Shown one piece after another: positions 19,260 through 30,047 of a stretch of 64,000 bases of DNA. The translations under genes were made by a program, and so were the position numbers. The notes below the pieces were generated by a model, which saw nothing but the letters and a program-made list of their open reading frames with translations, had not been told where the DNA came from and ran no database searches. Origin of the DNA: Pyropia yezoensis (lineage: Eukaryota > Rhodophyta > Bangiophyceae > Bangiales > Bangiaceae); contig CM020620.1 in the NCBI GenBank assembly GCA_009829735.1, forward strand, positions 20,000,020-20,064,019. Reading direction: 5' to 3'. Positions within the stretch are counted from its first letter, which is position 1. Each line of letters starts with the position of its first letter.

Positions 19260-22200
19260 CGAAAAAGAGGGGGTCTCGGCACTACTACATACACCCCCCC
19301 CTCCCCCAACAACCAGTCCAGGGCAATCGAAAAAGAAACGCGTGGCTGGGAGGGGGGGGGGTAGAGGGTGGAGGGGGGGGGGGGGGGGGGGGGGGAAAGC
19401 GGGTTGGAGGGGGGACCACGCCATGGCCGCCCCTCCTCCCCACACACGTGACGATCTCGCGGGGTCGAGACGCTGCCGTCGTCCCCCCCTGTTTGCACCC
19501 CCCCCCCCCCCCCCCACCGGGTCACTGCTCTCTCTGCTGCGAAAGAGTGTTGTGTGTGGGTAGGTTGGGGGTGGGGGGTGCGTGGTGTGCGTGGTGGGGT
19601 GGCCTGGGGTGGCTTGGGTGGACAGAGCCGGCCTCTGGTGGCGGGTGGGCACGGCGTGGATTGGATGGGCTGGCGGGGTGGGTGGTGGTGTGGGTGCGTA
19701 GGTAGGTAAATGGTAGACCCGGGCTGGGGGGAGGGGGGGGGGGGGGAGGGGGTGAGGGCGCGGGGCGGGGGATAGCTTTTTCCTACAAAACGGCTACCGC
19801 ACGTCCACACCCCCCCCCCCCCCCCGCCCCCTCACCACCGCCTCCACACGTGAGGGAAGCGGTTGACAGTTTTGGGCGGGGGGCCCGGGGGGGGTCGCGC
19901 GGCGGCACGGGGGCGGTGCCGCCGCCGGCGGGACCCCCTCAAGGGGATGACAGTTTGGGGGGGGGGGGGTGAGCTGGGCGGGCACGGCGTGGCCAAACGG
20001 GGGGGGGTGGTGAGGGGGGGGGTGTCGGAGGGGGGGCGGGGGGGGGGTGGGAAGGCAAAGGCTGTGGCACCCTCTCGGCTTGGTGACCTCCCACCCCCCC
20101 CCCCCCCCCCCTTCCAACCCATCCAGGGTGGTGGTGGAGGTGGTGGCACTCGTCGTCGTCATTCCCTGCTTCCCTCCTTGGCCCAAGGGGAAGGGGGGTG
20201 GGGGGGGGGGAGTGGGCTGGGAAGAGCGGCTCGCCGCTGGGTTGGCCCGCCCAACCTTGCTGGGTGCGCACCCGCGCCGCCGCTCCAGAGCGTCGCCGCC
20301 GAGCCAGTGGCCCAGGCACGCCGGGCCGGCGTGGCGGATCGTGCGACGGGGAGAGAGGGGGGGGGGGGGGTGCGAGGGAGAGGGGGGGGGTGGGCCGCCA
20401 ACGCTTCCGCCCCTTGCGCCGCACCAGAGGGCCCTGTCCTTGGGCGGGCCGGCCACAGATGCACGCTCCTGTCGCACTCCCCCCCCCCTCCGCCCCTCCC
20501 CCCCGGGCCCCACGCTGTGGCCGCTGCGTGCACCGCCGTGGGCGGGGGGGTGGAGGAGGTCCTCCCCCAAGCCCCTCTCTGTCTCCCCCCACCCCCCCCT
20601 CTCGGCTCCCCCGCGCCCCCACCTCACCGCTCAGCAACCGCCTCGCCCCGAGCGCGGCCTTGCGCCACAAGCCCCCCCACCGCCCCGCCCCTTGCGGCAC
20701 ACCCGTTTTTTCGTCACCCACAGGCCCACCATCCGAGACAGCCCACTAGTGGGCGTAGGCAGGCAGCTGCCTGCACGCTCCATCAATGTCGACGTGCTTG
20801 CGCCTGGGCGGGGGGGCAGGGGCTCGGCGGGGGGGGGGGGGTGCATATGTACTGCCTCTGGGGCTGTTAATCCGCCTCGGGAGGGCGGCCAACGTGCGGG
20901 CCGGGCTGCCGACGAGACTCTGTCCGCAGCATCGTCGATGAAGAGCGTGCACGCCCTGCCACTGACGCCACAGCAGAGGGGAAGAAGAGGGGGGGTGCAA
21001 CGTCTGCCTGCCCCCTCCCCCCCCCCCCCCCCTCTCCTCGCGTCGTTTGGACGACCACGAGTGGGTGGGCCATGACGGCGGCACAGTTGGCCACCGTACA
21101 TATTTTTTTACGTCACGCGTGTGATCCAGCGTGGACGGGTTGACAGCGATGGAGGGGGGGAGGGGGGCGGAGAAGAGCCGTGGGAAGGTCGGTGACAGGG
21201 AGCGTGGGGCGCCGCCGCTGCTGCTCGCCTTCCTTGTCCTGCCATGCAATGTCAATCGCCCACGAGATTACAGATCTACGGCCGACGTCTTCCTCCCTTC
21301 CTCCCCCTCCCCCCCCCCCCCCCCCCCCCCCACACCTCTCTTCCAAGTGTGTCGATGACACAAGGTCCTCCATCCATCGACGCTGTGCCACCTCGACTGG
21401 GCTGGGGCACTATCGACTACGTCGGCCTGCACGACCGCGACCGGGATGGATCTGCCAATGGGGTGCCAGTTCCCCCGCCTTGTCGCTGGCCCCGTCACCC
21501 ACCCACCAATATCCCCCTTCCCCCTCCCCCCCCCCGCCTTGTCTGGGATCACTGCACGACGCAGGGGCAAGAGCCTGCTGCGGTCTGTAGTGAACCTGCT
21601 TCACAATCTGTTTTTGCAGGCGCCGACGGAGGGAAACCCCCCCCCCCGCCCCCCGCACGCCAACGGCTGATCGGTTGCTATGCGCACGTGGGGTCGACAA
21701 GTGGCGACTTGCACAGACAATGAGGCGACGGTGTGGCCTCTGGAACCGGCTTCTGGGCACGGCCTGTCCGCTCATGGTTGAAATTGCGGCAGACGATTGA
21801 TCAGGGTGAGGTCGTCCACCCGCAAGGACGGCGTCCCTGCTGTACGTATGTACAAGACAGACGCTGCTGTAAATCTTGTTCGCGAAAAGGCAGCAACTGG
21901 GGAGGGGCGTCGCTAAGCCACACCCTCGCGCTGGCAAAAGAGCAGAGGACGTATGGGAGGGTGGCACCGTCACAGCGCTGTGCCGCTGCAACGGAAGGAC
22001 GTGTGCCCACCTGCAGCGCTGCCGCTTCTTCAGCCAAGTCCGACTGGGATCCCCAACGGCATGCGTGCAGTGTCATCTAAATAGTGGTAGACGATCTGCG
22101 GGGCGGGGCTTGTTCGGTGGTCGACGCCGCAGCCGTAGCGCTAGCACGTGCCCATTGACCACGCGGGCGTCAAGAGTCTCCTGCGCAGAGTGACCCCCGC

Positions 22201-23983
22201 TGATCCGATCAGCGCAGGGGGGGGGGGGGGGGGGGGGGGGGGGGGAGTGGAAGCCCCGGCGTCACGGCCGCTCTGGACCTGTGCCAACCGCGCCGCCACC
22301 CAGCCTGTGAGACACTCGTTGAAGGGGCGTGGATTACCGTCGATGGCGCGAGGGGAGGGGACTCCCAGCCGCACACGCGCCCCAGGCCTGCGCGTATCTA
22401 CCCCTGCTTGGCCGCGTCGCGGATCGAACAACCCAGGGTCCCCCGAGGGGGTGGGTCTGTCACCCAAGCGCAGGGGCACCCACCCCCACCTACATACCGC
22501 GGGTAACTATCCAGGGATGACGGGACGGGTCCCCGCCGTCGACGGCCATGAATTGGGCGCCAAAACGGGGTGTGTGGCTGCCAGCGCTCGGCCGTGGGCG
22601 CCAGAGCGCGTCTGGACGGCAAATCGTGAGGGGGGGGAAGCGGGCGGTCCAGAGCGGGAGCCCGCCGACGGCAGCCACACAGAGCCCGCCACGCACCCAC
22701 CCACCCCTCTGCCAGACCGCCGTCTGGTGGTGTGGACGTTGCCGCCGCGTGCGGCGGTTGCCGACCGCAGCTGCGCGGGGGCCCCACGTGACGCCGAGTT
22801 CCCTACGCATGCCGCCACGCTTGCAACCCCCCAGCGCCCCACGCGACCCACCACTAACCGCCCCACCCCGCACACAGGGGTCCCACCAGCCTCGAGGGCC
22901 GCCCCGCCAGCGTCTGGGCAACGCCCACGACTCTCCCGTCTAGGCATTGTGCCCCGTACGACCTGCCCTCTGTTCGTGGCCCATGAACACATATCAAAAA
23001 CCACCGCCGCAGCAGGGCCATCAAAGGACAAAGTGGAGTCCATGTCATGGGGAATGGGTCAGGGGAGACTTCCAGCGCACCTCTCCGCACTGCAGGTGGC
23101 ACCGCCAACAGACAGGTAGTTGGGGCCGCTTGCCTCGTCACGGCAGGGGCGATATCCATCGTCAAACGACGACGATCCCTACAGCCAGTCGTGTGCGTGG
23201 ACAACCACTGGTGTCGGCACACCCGTTGACGACCAAAAAGCGCAGACCGCGGGCGCCGTCCGGCACACGGACTGCTGGAAGGGTGATACTGTCAGCGCCG
23301 GCTGGGGCGTGAAGAGGGGCAGAGGACAGCCGAGCCAGCCCATGGGACCAACAGAGCTGAAGCCGTACGGCATCGGTTCTACCTCGCGGTCGCGCCGGCG
23401 GTGGTAACCAGACATAGGAAAAGACAACCATGTCAGCAGCGGCAAGAGCAGACGCCAGTGTGGGAGCGACACTCTACAGTTGCGCGCTGCGTGGCGCGGC
23501 CCGTCAACGGCCCAGTGCAGGTCTCTCATCCGGCCTCCCCGTTTGGCACCACGGCCGTGGTGGAAAGCACGGAGACGGACAAACACGCAGTTCAGCCCGC
23601 AACGCTGCTTCCACCACCTGGTCGCCAACGCCGTCGATGACGTCGGCGGCCGCCTTGGTGGCACCAGCCTTGGAGGTGGCGGGGGGCGCCCCCCACCCCC
23701 CTCCAAAGAGCCTCCGCCGACGCGCCCTTTGCTGCCGACGCGCAAAGACAGGCGGCCATGAGTGGAGCGACGCAAGCGAGACGGCACCCGCGAAGCCGCC
23801 GGCGAGTCCGTCGGCGAGGCCCCGACATTCGTGCCTATCTGTAGCTGAGGCTCTGCCTTGCCCACCAAAGCCATCTGGTGGCAAAACCGCCAGTCATACC
23901 AGCAGCGGCGCCAAATGGCGTCAAGGGACGCCCAGACGCGTGCCCGCCCACTCCCCCCCCGCCCCTCCTGCGCCCCGCTCCCA

Positions 23984-25346
23984 TCATTGGCGTGCCGTCG
24001 CGGCGCCCAAAAACGTGTCGGCCATCCGCGCCGCCACGGCGCGGGCGGTCATGTCCCCCCGGGCCAGCCGCGGGCGCAGCGCCGCTGCCGTCGCGGCGGT
24101 CGCCGGGTCGGCCGCCGCGGCGGCAGCGAGGAGCTCCTTGAGCTCTGCCCGCGCCCACGCCTCCCGCTGCGCGGCGCGCTCGGCGAGCAGCTCCGCCGCG
24201 GGCGGGCGGGAGAGCGCCCGCCACAGCGGCAGCACGTGCTCGTCCCACACGCCAATGGGGCGGAGGACCGCCTCAGCGTCGACGCCGCCGCCGCCGCACA
24301 GGTCGCCGCCGCCGCGCGGCGCGTCGGCAAAGGGTGACGGCGACGGCGGCGGCGGCGGCGGTGACGCCGCCGGCCCCACCGCAGACCCGCCCGGCGGCGG
24401 CAGCGAGTCACACAGCACCACCCGCGGGCGCCAGTACCGCCGGCGGGAGCGGACGAGCGACACGGCGGCGGCGTAGTCTTGTCGCGTCGACCGTGCGGCA
24501 GACGACGGCTGCGGGGCTGGGGCGGGGCCAACGCCCCCCCCCCCGCCCCCCGCCCCCCCCCCCCCCCCCCCCCCCAGCTGCCCCCCCCGACGCGGCCTTG
24601 TGCACGACCACCACGTCCGCCAGGTCCAGCACCCCCCGCTTGGCCGCCTGCAGCCCGTCCCCCGCCGACGGGGGCACCAGCAGCACCAGCGCGTCGGCCA
24701 CCGCCGCGGCGGCGGCCTCTGACTGGCCCACCCCCACGCTCTCCACCAGGACGGTGCCGTAGCCGGCGGCCTCGACCAGCGCCACCGCCTCGTCGGTGCG
24801 GCGGGCAACGCCCCCCAGCGCCCCCCCCGACGGCGACGGCCGCACGTACGCGAGCGGCGAGCGGGCAAGGCCCGCCATGCGGGTCTTGTCCCCAAGGATG
24901 GCGCCCCCCGACCGGGGGGACGACGGGTCCACCGCCAGCACCGCCACCCGCTCGCCGCGGGCGGTCAGGGCGGTGCCGAGGGCCTCGATAAAGGTGCTCT
25001 TCCCAACGCCGGGGCTCCCAGAGATGGCCACCCGCAGGGAGGGGGGTGCCACCCCCGTGGCCGCCGCCGCCGCCGCCGCCGCCCCCGCCGCCTCCGCCGC
25101 CGCCCCACCAACCCGCCCACCCCCGACGCCGTCCCCGTCGCCCCCGCCACCAGTGGCGGGGGCGGTACGGGACGAGGCACCGCCCCCCCCACCGCGCGCG
25201 GCCAGCACCCGCTCCAGCAGCGCCGTCGCGGCGGGCAGGTGGGCGGCGGCGGTGGACTCGACGAGCGTGATGGCCCGGCTGAGCGCCCACGTCTCCCCGC
25301 GGAGGACCGCGTCGGCCAGCGCCGCCACCCGCGGGGGGCCCCCCAT
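23984..25346 (-). CDS. MMAA: Methylmalonic aciduria type A (MMAA)/MeaB-like GTPase, frame broken
   Basis: A G-protein chaperone that loads and protects adenosylcobalamin-dependent methylmalonyl-CoA mutase, usually mitochondrial. From the ATG at 25346: the family start SRAITLVES (about 23-31), P-loop GSPGVGKS at 110-117, [18 protein letters not shown] at about 140-157, and [10 protein letters not shown] at 201-210. The base-specificity motif, normally NKAD, is HKAA at 249-252. Directly after it the frame enters a C-run of about 23 nt (24,553-24,575). The family C-terminus continues in another frame ([47 protein letters not shown]) to a stop at 23984. Total length would be about 450 residues. 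The start lacks a targeting peptide. A basic leader ([20 protein letters not shown]) begins at 25539 in another frame, upstream of a second C-run. Function is secure; the exact frame is not. Confidence 0.85.
24553..24575 (-). repeat. Homopolymer at the frame break in the MMAA-like gene
   Basis: About 23 C residues on the plus strand (a Gly-coding G-run on the coding strand) lie exactly between the two halves of the GTPase that are in different frames. Run-length uncertainty of one or two bases would explain the break. Confidence 0.8.
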
Positions 25347-27264
25347 GGTGCGCGCGCGCCGGGGGACAGGGCGGGCGGGGCGGTGTGCGGGGGGTGGCGG
25401 GGAGAGGGGACCGGAGCGGGGAGGACTGGGGGGGGGGGGGGGAGGGGGGGCGGAAGAGGGGAGGGAGGGTAACGCACCGCCGCCACGCCACAGCCAGCGC
25501 CGCCACCAGCCGGCGGCGGCGGCACGCCCGCCGTTCCACGCGCGGCCGCTACCGCAGCGGGAGCGGCGGGGCGGGGGGCACCACCGTGGCGGCCGGCGGC
25601 GCGCGAACCATGCCCCCGCGGCGGCCGCCCGGGGGACCCCGCCTGGACGTGGCGGCAGCGACGAGGCGCCCGGGCGCAGCGGGTTCGGGGAAGGAAGGGT
25701 GAGGGGGGGGGGGGGGGGAGGGGGGGGTGGGGGGGGAGGGGGGGGGGGAGGAGGACCTTTACCGGCGCGGCAGAGGCGCGGCGCGTGAGGTGGCGGGAGG
25801 GGGGTGGAGAGAGGAGGAGCGCCGCGCGGACGGGGCCGCTCGCCCCGCGGGGCGTGAAGGAGGGCTCAGTGCCACGTGGCAAGAAGGCCCCCGCCTACTC
25901 CCCCTCCTTTGCCGCCCGCAGCGGCCGGTGGGGGCGGGACGCTGGCGCCGCCAGCGTGCTGTGCCGCCACCCTCCCCGCGCCGGCCTACGGCGGCCGCTG
26001 CAGCGGCGGCGGCGGGCGCGACGGCGGCGGCATCAGCGCCAACCCCCCCCCCCCAAAAAAAACGGGGCGCCGGCCCCCCCCCCCCCTCCCCTCTCGGAGG
26101 GCCCCCCCCCTCCGTTCCCGCACGGACGACGGCCCGCAGGTCCCTACCGCACAGACGCCTCGAGCCGCCCCGCCGCTGCCTCAATGCCCGGCTGGCCGGG
26201 CACCCGTTTCAAGTCACGCTTGCCGGCGGTTCCTCCCGTCCCAGCCGGGGCCGCCGCCGATGTCACTGGCGCCTCCCACCCCCACCCCCACTCGCCCGTA
26301 CCGTCGCCCCCAAACCAGAGGCGGTCCCACGGGGCGGGCGTTGTCGCCCCGGGTGGGTGGGGGGGGCTTGGCTCTTCCTGCCCGCCACGACGCGGGCGGA
26401 CGCAGCGTTCGAAAAAAAAAAAGGTGCGGCGGTGCGCCGCCGAGGCACGGCGGCGGGGGTGGCCACCCATCGCATCAGCCCAATAATGCGGCTGCCCGTG
26501 GCCGAGTACCATTCTCGGCACCAGCGCCTGCTCCGCTTCGCGCGCGAGTACGACAGACGCCTGCAGGCTGCTTCGGGATGCGACGCCGCCTAACGAATCC
26601 GTGACGGCGTCAGACCTCGTGCAAGCCCTGGCGGTGGTCCTGCCCGTGCTGGTGGCCCTTACGGTCCATGTGGTCACCGTCCGCGACTGGCGCCGCGGCG
26701 AGGTGGGTACTGCCATTGGGAACTCTTGGGAGGGCGTCACCGCTCTCGCTGCCACCGTAGGGATGGCTGTGAAGAAGGCGAAAGGCAATGCTGACGCGCG
26801 GCGGGAACGTTTGAAGATCTGTAGGTATGACGGTTTTTCGACAAAGGAGACAAGCGTCGACCTCCGCGACACGAACCTGCTGCTCTCTGAGACGCTCCTC
26901 GTCGTGACCCGCTCGGGCCGCAACCCGCGGCTGGGCCTCAAGCTGGCTCTCGGCTCGGCGGTCCTCTTCCTCAGCACCTTGTAGTCCTGGTAGCGGTAGC
27001 GGTACTGAGGGCGCCGCAATATCGGATGGGGACGGCGGATGAGAGCGGGAAAGAGCCGATGCAGAGGGGGGCACACTCGGCCAAGCGTGAGTGGCCACTG
27101 CTGCGCCTGTCTGCTGCCTCCCGCGTGGTTGGCGCCGTTAGGAGCGCGGTCATCCTCCGCAACGCAGGCTATGTACATATGCGCTTGCGCCTTGCGACGC
27201 CGGACCGCACTCGCTCGGACCTTCCCCCGTTCCGTCTCTGGGTGAGGGCGGTCATGGGTGTAGC
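25347..27264. other. Spacer, with possible small membrane protein ORF at 26487-26984 (+)
   Basis: From 25.35 to 26.4 kb the sequence is low-complexity with long G-runs (25,697-25,750). From 26,487 the plus strand looks more coding. One frame gives MRLPVAEYHSRHQRLLRFAR and stops at 26,593. An overlapping second frame (about 26,590-26,984) gives a hydrophobic helix (LVQALAVVLPVLVALTVHVV) and then a basic region ending at 26,984. The second frame has no ATG of its own, so a frame shift or intron would be needed to make one protein. No family was recognised. Confidence 0.35.
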
Positions 27265-27387
27265 TATAGTGCGTCCCACAATTAGTGGACGTGCACCTGT
27301 CGTGATCATGTCATAATATCGGCCACTGGACCAATCAAACCCACACTGCACGGCCTGTGCACGTCCACTTTTTACGGGACGCACAAT
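27265..27387. repeat. MITE-like element, copy 1 (about 123 bp)
   Basis: It shares a nearly identical core with 55698-55818, including TCGTGATCATGTC and the stretch ATCGGCCACTGGACCAATCA. The right end GTCCACTTTTTACGGGACGC is the inverse of the left end of the other copy. The left end of this copy has diverged. Possible 5-bp flanking duplication GTAGC at 27260-27264 and 27388-27392. There is no coding capacity. The class is unknown. Confidence 0.75.
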
Positions 27388-27616
27388 GTAGCAAGTGCTG
27401 GCGGAATGTTGACCAATACGTCACGTGCCGTCGTCGACCTTGTCGCTGTGAGGGTCAAAACACACCATAAAAACGCTCTCGCTGTGAGCATCACAACGCA
27501 TATATTTTTTCTCGGTGTTGTTGCTCTGGCCGAGACGCATGCACGAGAAAGTGCTGAATGTGAAAGCGGCAATGTCGACCAGTTGTACGCCAATGACATG
27601 GGAGTATTCCGGCGTA

Positions 27617-27643
27617 TGGTACGTTGCACAAAAAAGATACATC
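27617..27643 (+). repeat. Left terminal inverted repeat of the 6.8-kb element
   Basis: Starts TGGTACGTTGCACAAAAAAG and continues ATACATC. It pairs with 34411-34437 at about 25 of 27 positions and matches the left end at 59022. Confidence 0.75.
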
Positions 27644-28332
27644 GGGCATTATTTTCTTTCTTCTCCGGCGTTGTTCGGGCCACACCCCTCGGCCAATCAG
27701 GTGCCTCGGGAATTTGCCCCGGTGTAATGGACTGGTCCTGCTTGATGGTGGGCCCCTTTCGGGTGTGGTGTGCACGCTCATTAGGGCACGTCTTGACGGC
27801 GGAACTCGGGCGTGTCTCAGACAAAAAACAGAGGCAGAGAGCTTTCTTATTGGTTAGAAGAGGAAACATGCTTCGCGCACTCGATGAGCCGGGCGTCTGG
27901 GGCACAAGAACTTACTCAGACATTTTCAAGTAAAACGAGTTGCAGACATGCCTCGTTTGTGGTCGGAAATGCAGTGTGCTTTTCCGACCACAACAAAACA
28001 CGCCGTCGCCGCAAAACAAGATCCGCAAGGGCGGACGAGAGAATCCATTTGGGGCTCTCCGAGCCTCCAGCCTCCTGCCGTCCACAGACAGATCACGATC
28101 TGCGAGGCGCGCTGCAGCCCGTGGTCTCGCCCCTCCAGCCCACTCGAAGCGCGAGAGCGGTTCGGGCTCCCAACAGTGTGGCTCCGTTTCGAGGTGCCCC
28201 CAACCATCCAGGCGTGACCCCCGTCATTACTCCCAGCTTCACGACCCAGTCATCATCCTCCCTTCTCATTCTCTTCTGTTGCGTTGCTGTTTTGTTGTGC
28301 ACCGCCACCACCGCCCTAACCCCCCACCAACG

Positions 28333-29817
28333 ATGAACTCTACCACTTCTCCTGGCTTGGCGGCGCAAGCTCCAACACCTACTGCGCCCGCCAACGAGGC
28401 TCCGGCGACCACGGGCCTCCCTGGGATTCCGGCGCTACCGGTCGATTCCGGTCCCGACACGCTCCCGGCGCCGAGGCCAGGTTTTGACTTCGCTAAGGCC
28501 GAGCTCTACCTATCGCGGCTCTCGTCCATGGACCTTCGCCAAGTGCTACGTGTCCTCAGGATCAAGGGCAAGATGGGCGCCCCTGTCAAAGAGAAGCGAT
28601 CCAGTGCCCTGGAGATGATGCGCGCGAGGGACATGGGCGACGAGGAGGTCGAGGCGTTGGTGGACGACTTGGACATCGAGTCGGCCAGCGCGCACTCTGG
28701 CCTGGCTCCGAGGACCTTGAGCAGCCTGCTCACGGTGGTCCCTGCAGCCTCCTCACCCGCCCCGCCGCCGACTGCGGACTGTGCTGTCCCTGCTGTCAGC
28801 AACGGCCTCGCGGTGGGGACCAGATGGGCGGCTGACACAGCATCCAGCAGTATAGCGATTGGCGGGGCGTCTGGAGCGCAAGGAGGCTCGGCCAATCCGT
28901 TAGGGCGGCCCCCACAAATTCCCCGGGGCTCTACAACGGGGATTTGTGGGGCGAACCCTGGCCCGAGCAGGCGGGCTTCCCAATCCCCGTCAGTTCCGGC
29001 CGCAGCCGAGCCCGGGCGCGCGGCTGGCGCGAGGGAGCCCGAATTTACGGCAAATGACGTCGCACGACTTTTTCACGTTGTGTGTGATCCAATGCACAAG
29101 GACGCTTTGCGAAAGGCTAACCAGCCCATGTCAAGGGCGGACCTCGACAGGGAGCATGTGAGCTTGTAAAGCTCCGTTCTCGGCCCCCTCTACAACCGCG
29201 AGTCCTACCGCCCTGAGCCCCCCGCACTGATTGACGGAATGATGGACGTCGACCTGCGGGGGATGGACCCGAGCAAGCACTCCGGCCAACGTGACCTTTC
29301 TAAGCTGGAGGGTCATTATCGCACCTTGCGGTCGCTGTACACCGTCGCAGTTGCAAACTACACGAGGTCGGGCCAGAACGAGCCCGTTTTCAAGAGCTTT
29401 GTCAGAGGCGACCACCGGCTACTTTATATTCACTGTTTGCTGAAAGGGAGTGACGCGGCCGACTTTGTTCTCCGCACAGTTCCTACCGGTGCGCAGTGCG
29501 AGGTTGGCTTGCCCAACCGCACCCGCGTCGAAGACACGGAGCCAACCCCTGCCAAACGCGCCAAGGTCGCCCACGTCGCTGTCCAAGGACTGAGCGGTCT
29601 GACCAGCGCGCTGGCTGGCTTCGCAAAGGCTATGGCGCCGGCAAGCTCTGCCGGTACGACAGCCGCAGAGATATATGACAACGCCGAGTCCATTGGGGCG
29701 GTCACGAAGCAGCTACGGGCCGCTCGCCAAGATCTTCTTGCCGACCCGACGGATGAGATTGCCGCCCGCGTTGTGAAGCACTTAGAGTTGCAAGTGTCAA
29801 AGCTGCTTGGGTGAGAG
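28333..29817 (+). CDS. Transposon accessory protein, SAP-like motif and C-terminal coiled coil
   Basis: Starts at the ATG at 28333 after a C/T-rich leader. The N-terminal 50 residues are Ala/Pro-rich. A helical motif follows (YLSRLSSMDLRQVLRVLRIK, then GAPVKEKRSSALEMM) whose leucine and glycine spacing resembles a SAP DNA-binding motif. A Ser/Gly/Pro-rich middle is next. The second half (from about 29,305) has LEGHYRTLRSLYTVAV, GDHRLLYIHCLLKGSDAADF, a basic KRAKV patch that could be a nuclear signal, and a C-terminal helix (IAARVVKHLELQVSKLLG). One in-frame TAA at 29167 interrupts the frame. A phase-0 intron from GTGAGC at 29158 to TTTCTAAG at 29304 (147 nt) would remove it. Composition is lower in GC than the neighbouring host genes. 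It presumably partners the transposase, replacing the Myb-like second protein of other Harbinger elements. Confidence 0.55.
29158..29304 (+). other. Probable intron in the accessory gene (147 nt)
   Basis: Donor GTGAGC and acceptor CCTTTCTAAG are both in phase 0, and the interval contains the only in-frame stop of the gene (TAA at 29167). A shorter alternative acceptor would be at 29,202. A true nonsense mutation is the other explanation. Confidence 0.4.
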
Positions 29818-30047
29818 TAAAGTTGGAGCCTAATATATTTTTTCCACGCTCGAGTCGAGGTGGGACAGGGAGCGAGCCGTCGCGCACGGCGCCCGACGTC
29901 CATGATGCATGATAAACCAGCACACCGTGTGCTGGTAGCTTCCCCAAGAAGACGGGCGAGCGACCATATTGTCAACTGTTTGTTTACTATTTCTCATCGC
30001 GGCAGATGATGTGGTCTCCGTGCTTCACTCAAAAAAAAAGAGCTTCA

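Larger units (their letters stand above)
18113..23983. other. Low-complexity gene desert
   Basis: Nearly 6 kb without a supported gene. From 18.1 to 20.9 kb it is dominated by G- and C-runs of 8-25 nt. From 21 to 24 kb composition is more balanced, with a G-run of about 27 nt near 22,219-22,245. Minus-strand sequence near 23,190-23,440 reads smoothly for about 70 residues but is not extendable. No RNA gene was recognised. Confidence 0.45.

Noticed and set aside
17913..19652. Minus-strand frame with an Arg-Asp repeat, which might suggest an SR-like splicing factor
   Set aside because: The repeat is the GGTCGC microsatellite read in one phase. The flanks are poly-Pro and poly-Phe from homopolymers, and no RNA-binding domain is present.
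23179..23440. Minus-strand stretch ending VVVHAHDWL, which resembles a glycogen/starch synthase motif
   Set aside because: The frame stops directly after the motif, nothing upstream fits the GT5 fold, and a seven-residue match is expected by chance in a window this size.
26144..27178. 344-codon minus-strand frame
   Set aside because: Arg/Ser/Thr-rich, antisense to a more plausible plus-strand coding stretch, and without family resemblance.
27406..27933. 175-codon plus-strand frame
   Set aside because: It crosses the transposon end at 27617 and the terminal repeat, so it cannot be an ancestral gene of either side. No domain signal.
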